A stretch of 42,359 nt of DNA from JBELHO01 sp042091375. GTDB taxonomy: Bacteria; Pseudomonadota; Gammaproteobacteria; Enterobacterales; Alteromonadaceae. Shown in pieces: positions 42,034 through 42,359 of the stretch (position 1 is its first letter; each line of letters opens with the position of its first letter). Under the pieces are notes generated by a model. The model was not told the DNA's origin, searched no databases, and saw nothing but the letters and a program-made list of their open reading frames with translations. The translations under genes and the position numbers were made by a program. The DNA lies in the NCBI GenBank assembly GCA_042091375.1, contig JBELHO010000028.1, positions 1 through 42,359 on the forward strand, read 5' to 3'.

Positions 42034-42285
42034 ATGTCACTTTCGGATGAACAAGTATCTAGAATTATAGAAATGGCTTGGGAAGATCGCACGCCTTTTG
42101 AAGCCATTGAGCAACAGTTTGGTATGGCAGAGTCAGGGGTGATAAGTTTTATGCGTCAACATTTAAAACGCAACAGTTTTAAAACATGGCGTAAAAGAGT
42201 TAGTGGCCGTGTAACCAAGCACAGCAAATTGAGAAACCCTGAGGTATTAAGGGGCTATTGTCCAACGCAATATAAACAACGCTGA
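42034..42285 (+). CDS. TIGR03643/DUF2805 family protein
   Basis: 83 residues of a small conserved family: MSLSDEQVSRIIEMAWEDRT, PFEAIEQQFGM, then the basic end KTWRKRVSGR, HSKLRNP and GYCPTQYK. The first half resembles a helix-turn-helix (EDRTPFEAIEQQFGMAESGV), and the positive charge suggests nucleic-acid binding, but the function is not established. From memory, relatives often lie next to cryptochrome/photolyase genes, which could lie beyond the window. The ATG at 42034 is chosen; an upstream TTG adds four residues. Confidence 0.8.
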   Translation: MSLSDEQVSRIIEMAWEDRTPFEAIEQQFGMAESGVISFMRQHLKRNSFKTWRKRVSGRVTKHSKLRNPEVLRGYCPTQYKQR

Positions 42286-42359
42286 ACGACACTAAACCAG
42301 ACAATAGCGTTCGTACCTTAGTTTGTAGTGGCCAACTCAGGTAATCGTCCGAATACATA

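Overview
The window looks like the chromosome of a marine gammaproteobacterium of the Alteromonadales (Colwellia / Thalassotalea / Pseudoalteromonas-like). The DNA is AT-rich and carries gammaproteobacterial housekeeping genes in conserved order (psrA-nagZ, nhaB-dsbB, fadR next to ycgB, yeaG-yeaH, rnt divergent from motY). It also has a sodium-motor flagellar gene (motY), an NhaB Na+/H+ antiporter, a rhombosortase, a TonB-dependent receptor and several large secreted peptidases. Four 100-N scaffold gaps are present (2808-2907, 4330-4429, 8564-8663, 18400-18499).

Layout. 1-4.5 kb: a ToxR/CadC-like membrane regulator, rimO, and an orphan HlyD-type membrane fusion protein with an Asn/Thr-rich repeat insert and no C-terminal barrel. 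4.5-8.5 kb: a three-gene minus-strand operon (DJ-1/PfpI protein, YqhD-type aldehyde reductase, CurA-type enone reductase) divergent from a LysR regulator, which reads as a reactive-carbonyl detoxification unit. 8.9-15.1 kb: a secreted M14 metallopeptidase, the fatty-acid regulator psrA with a palindromic operator, nagZ and a DASS transporter.

15.3-18.4 kb is the accessory part: small, mostly unrecognised plus-strand genes separated by about 90-100 bp imperfect palindromes with the architecture of integron attC sites. No integrase gene is visible, so this looks like a CALIN (a cluster of attC sites lacking an integrase) between conserved housekeeping blocks. Genes there include a 54-residue membrane protein, two other small membrane proteins, a periplasmic protein, a SAM methyltransferase and possibly a SIMPL-domain protein.

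18.8-28.1 kb: dsbB, nhaB, an RlmI-like methyltransferase, fadR (with a FadR-like box over its own promoter), and the convergent operon yeaG(prkA)-yeaH-ycgB(spoVR). 28.5-31.2 kb: oxidative-stress and redox genes (sodB divergent from grxD, a 2-Cys peroxiredoxin) and rnt. 31.4-37.5 kb: motY behind a clear sigma-28 promoter, an M1 aminopeptidase, a rhombosortase, the tRNA acp3U transferase tapT and a gamma-glutamyltransferase. 37.6-42.3 kb: a TonB receptor divergent from an AraC-type regulator with two 13-bp direct repeats exactly 21 bp apart between them, a small lipoprotein and a TIGR03643/DUF2805 protein.

No tRNA, rRNA, CRISPR array, transposase or prophage gene was seen. All identifications rest on reading motifs and family resemblance; no searches were run.
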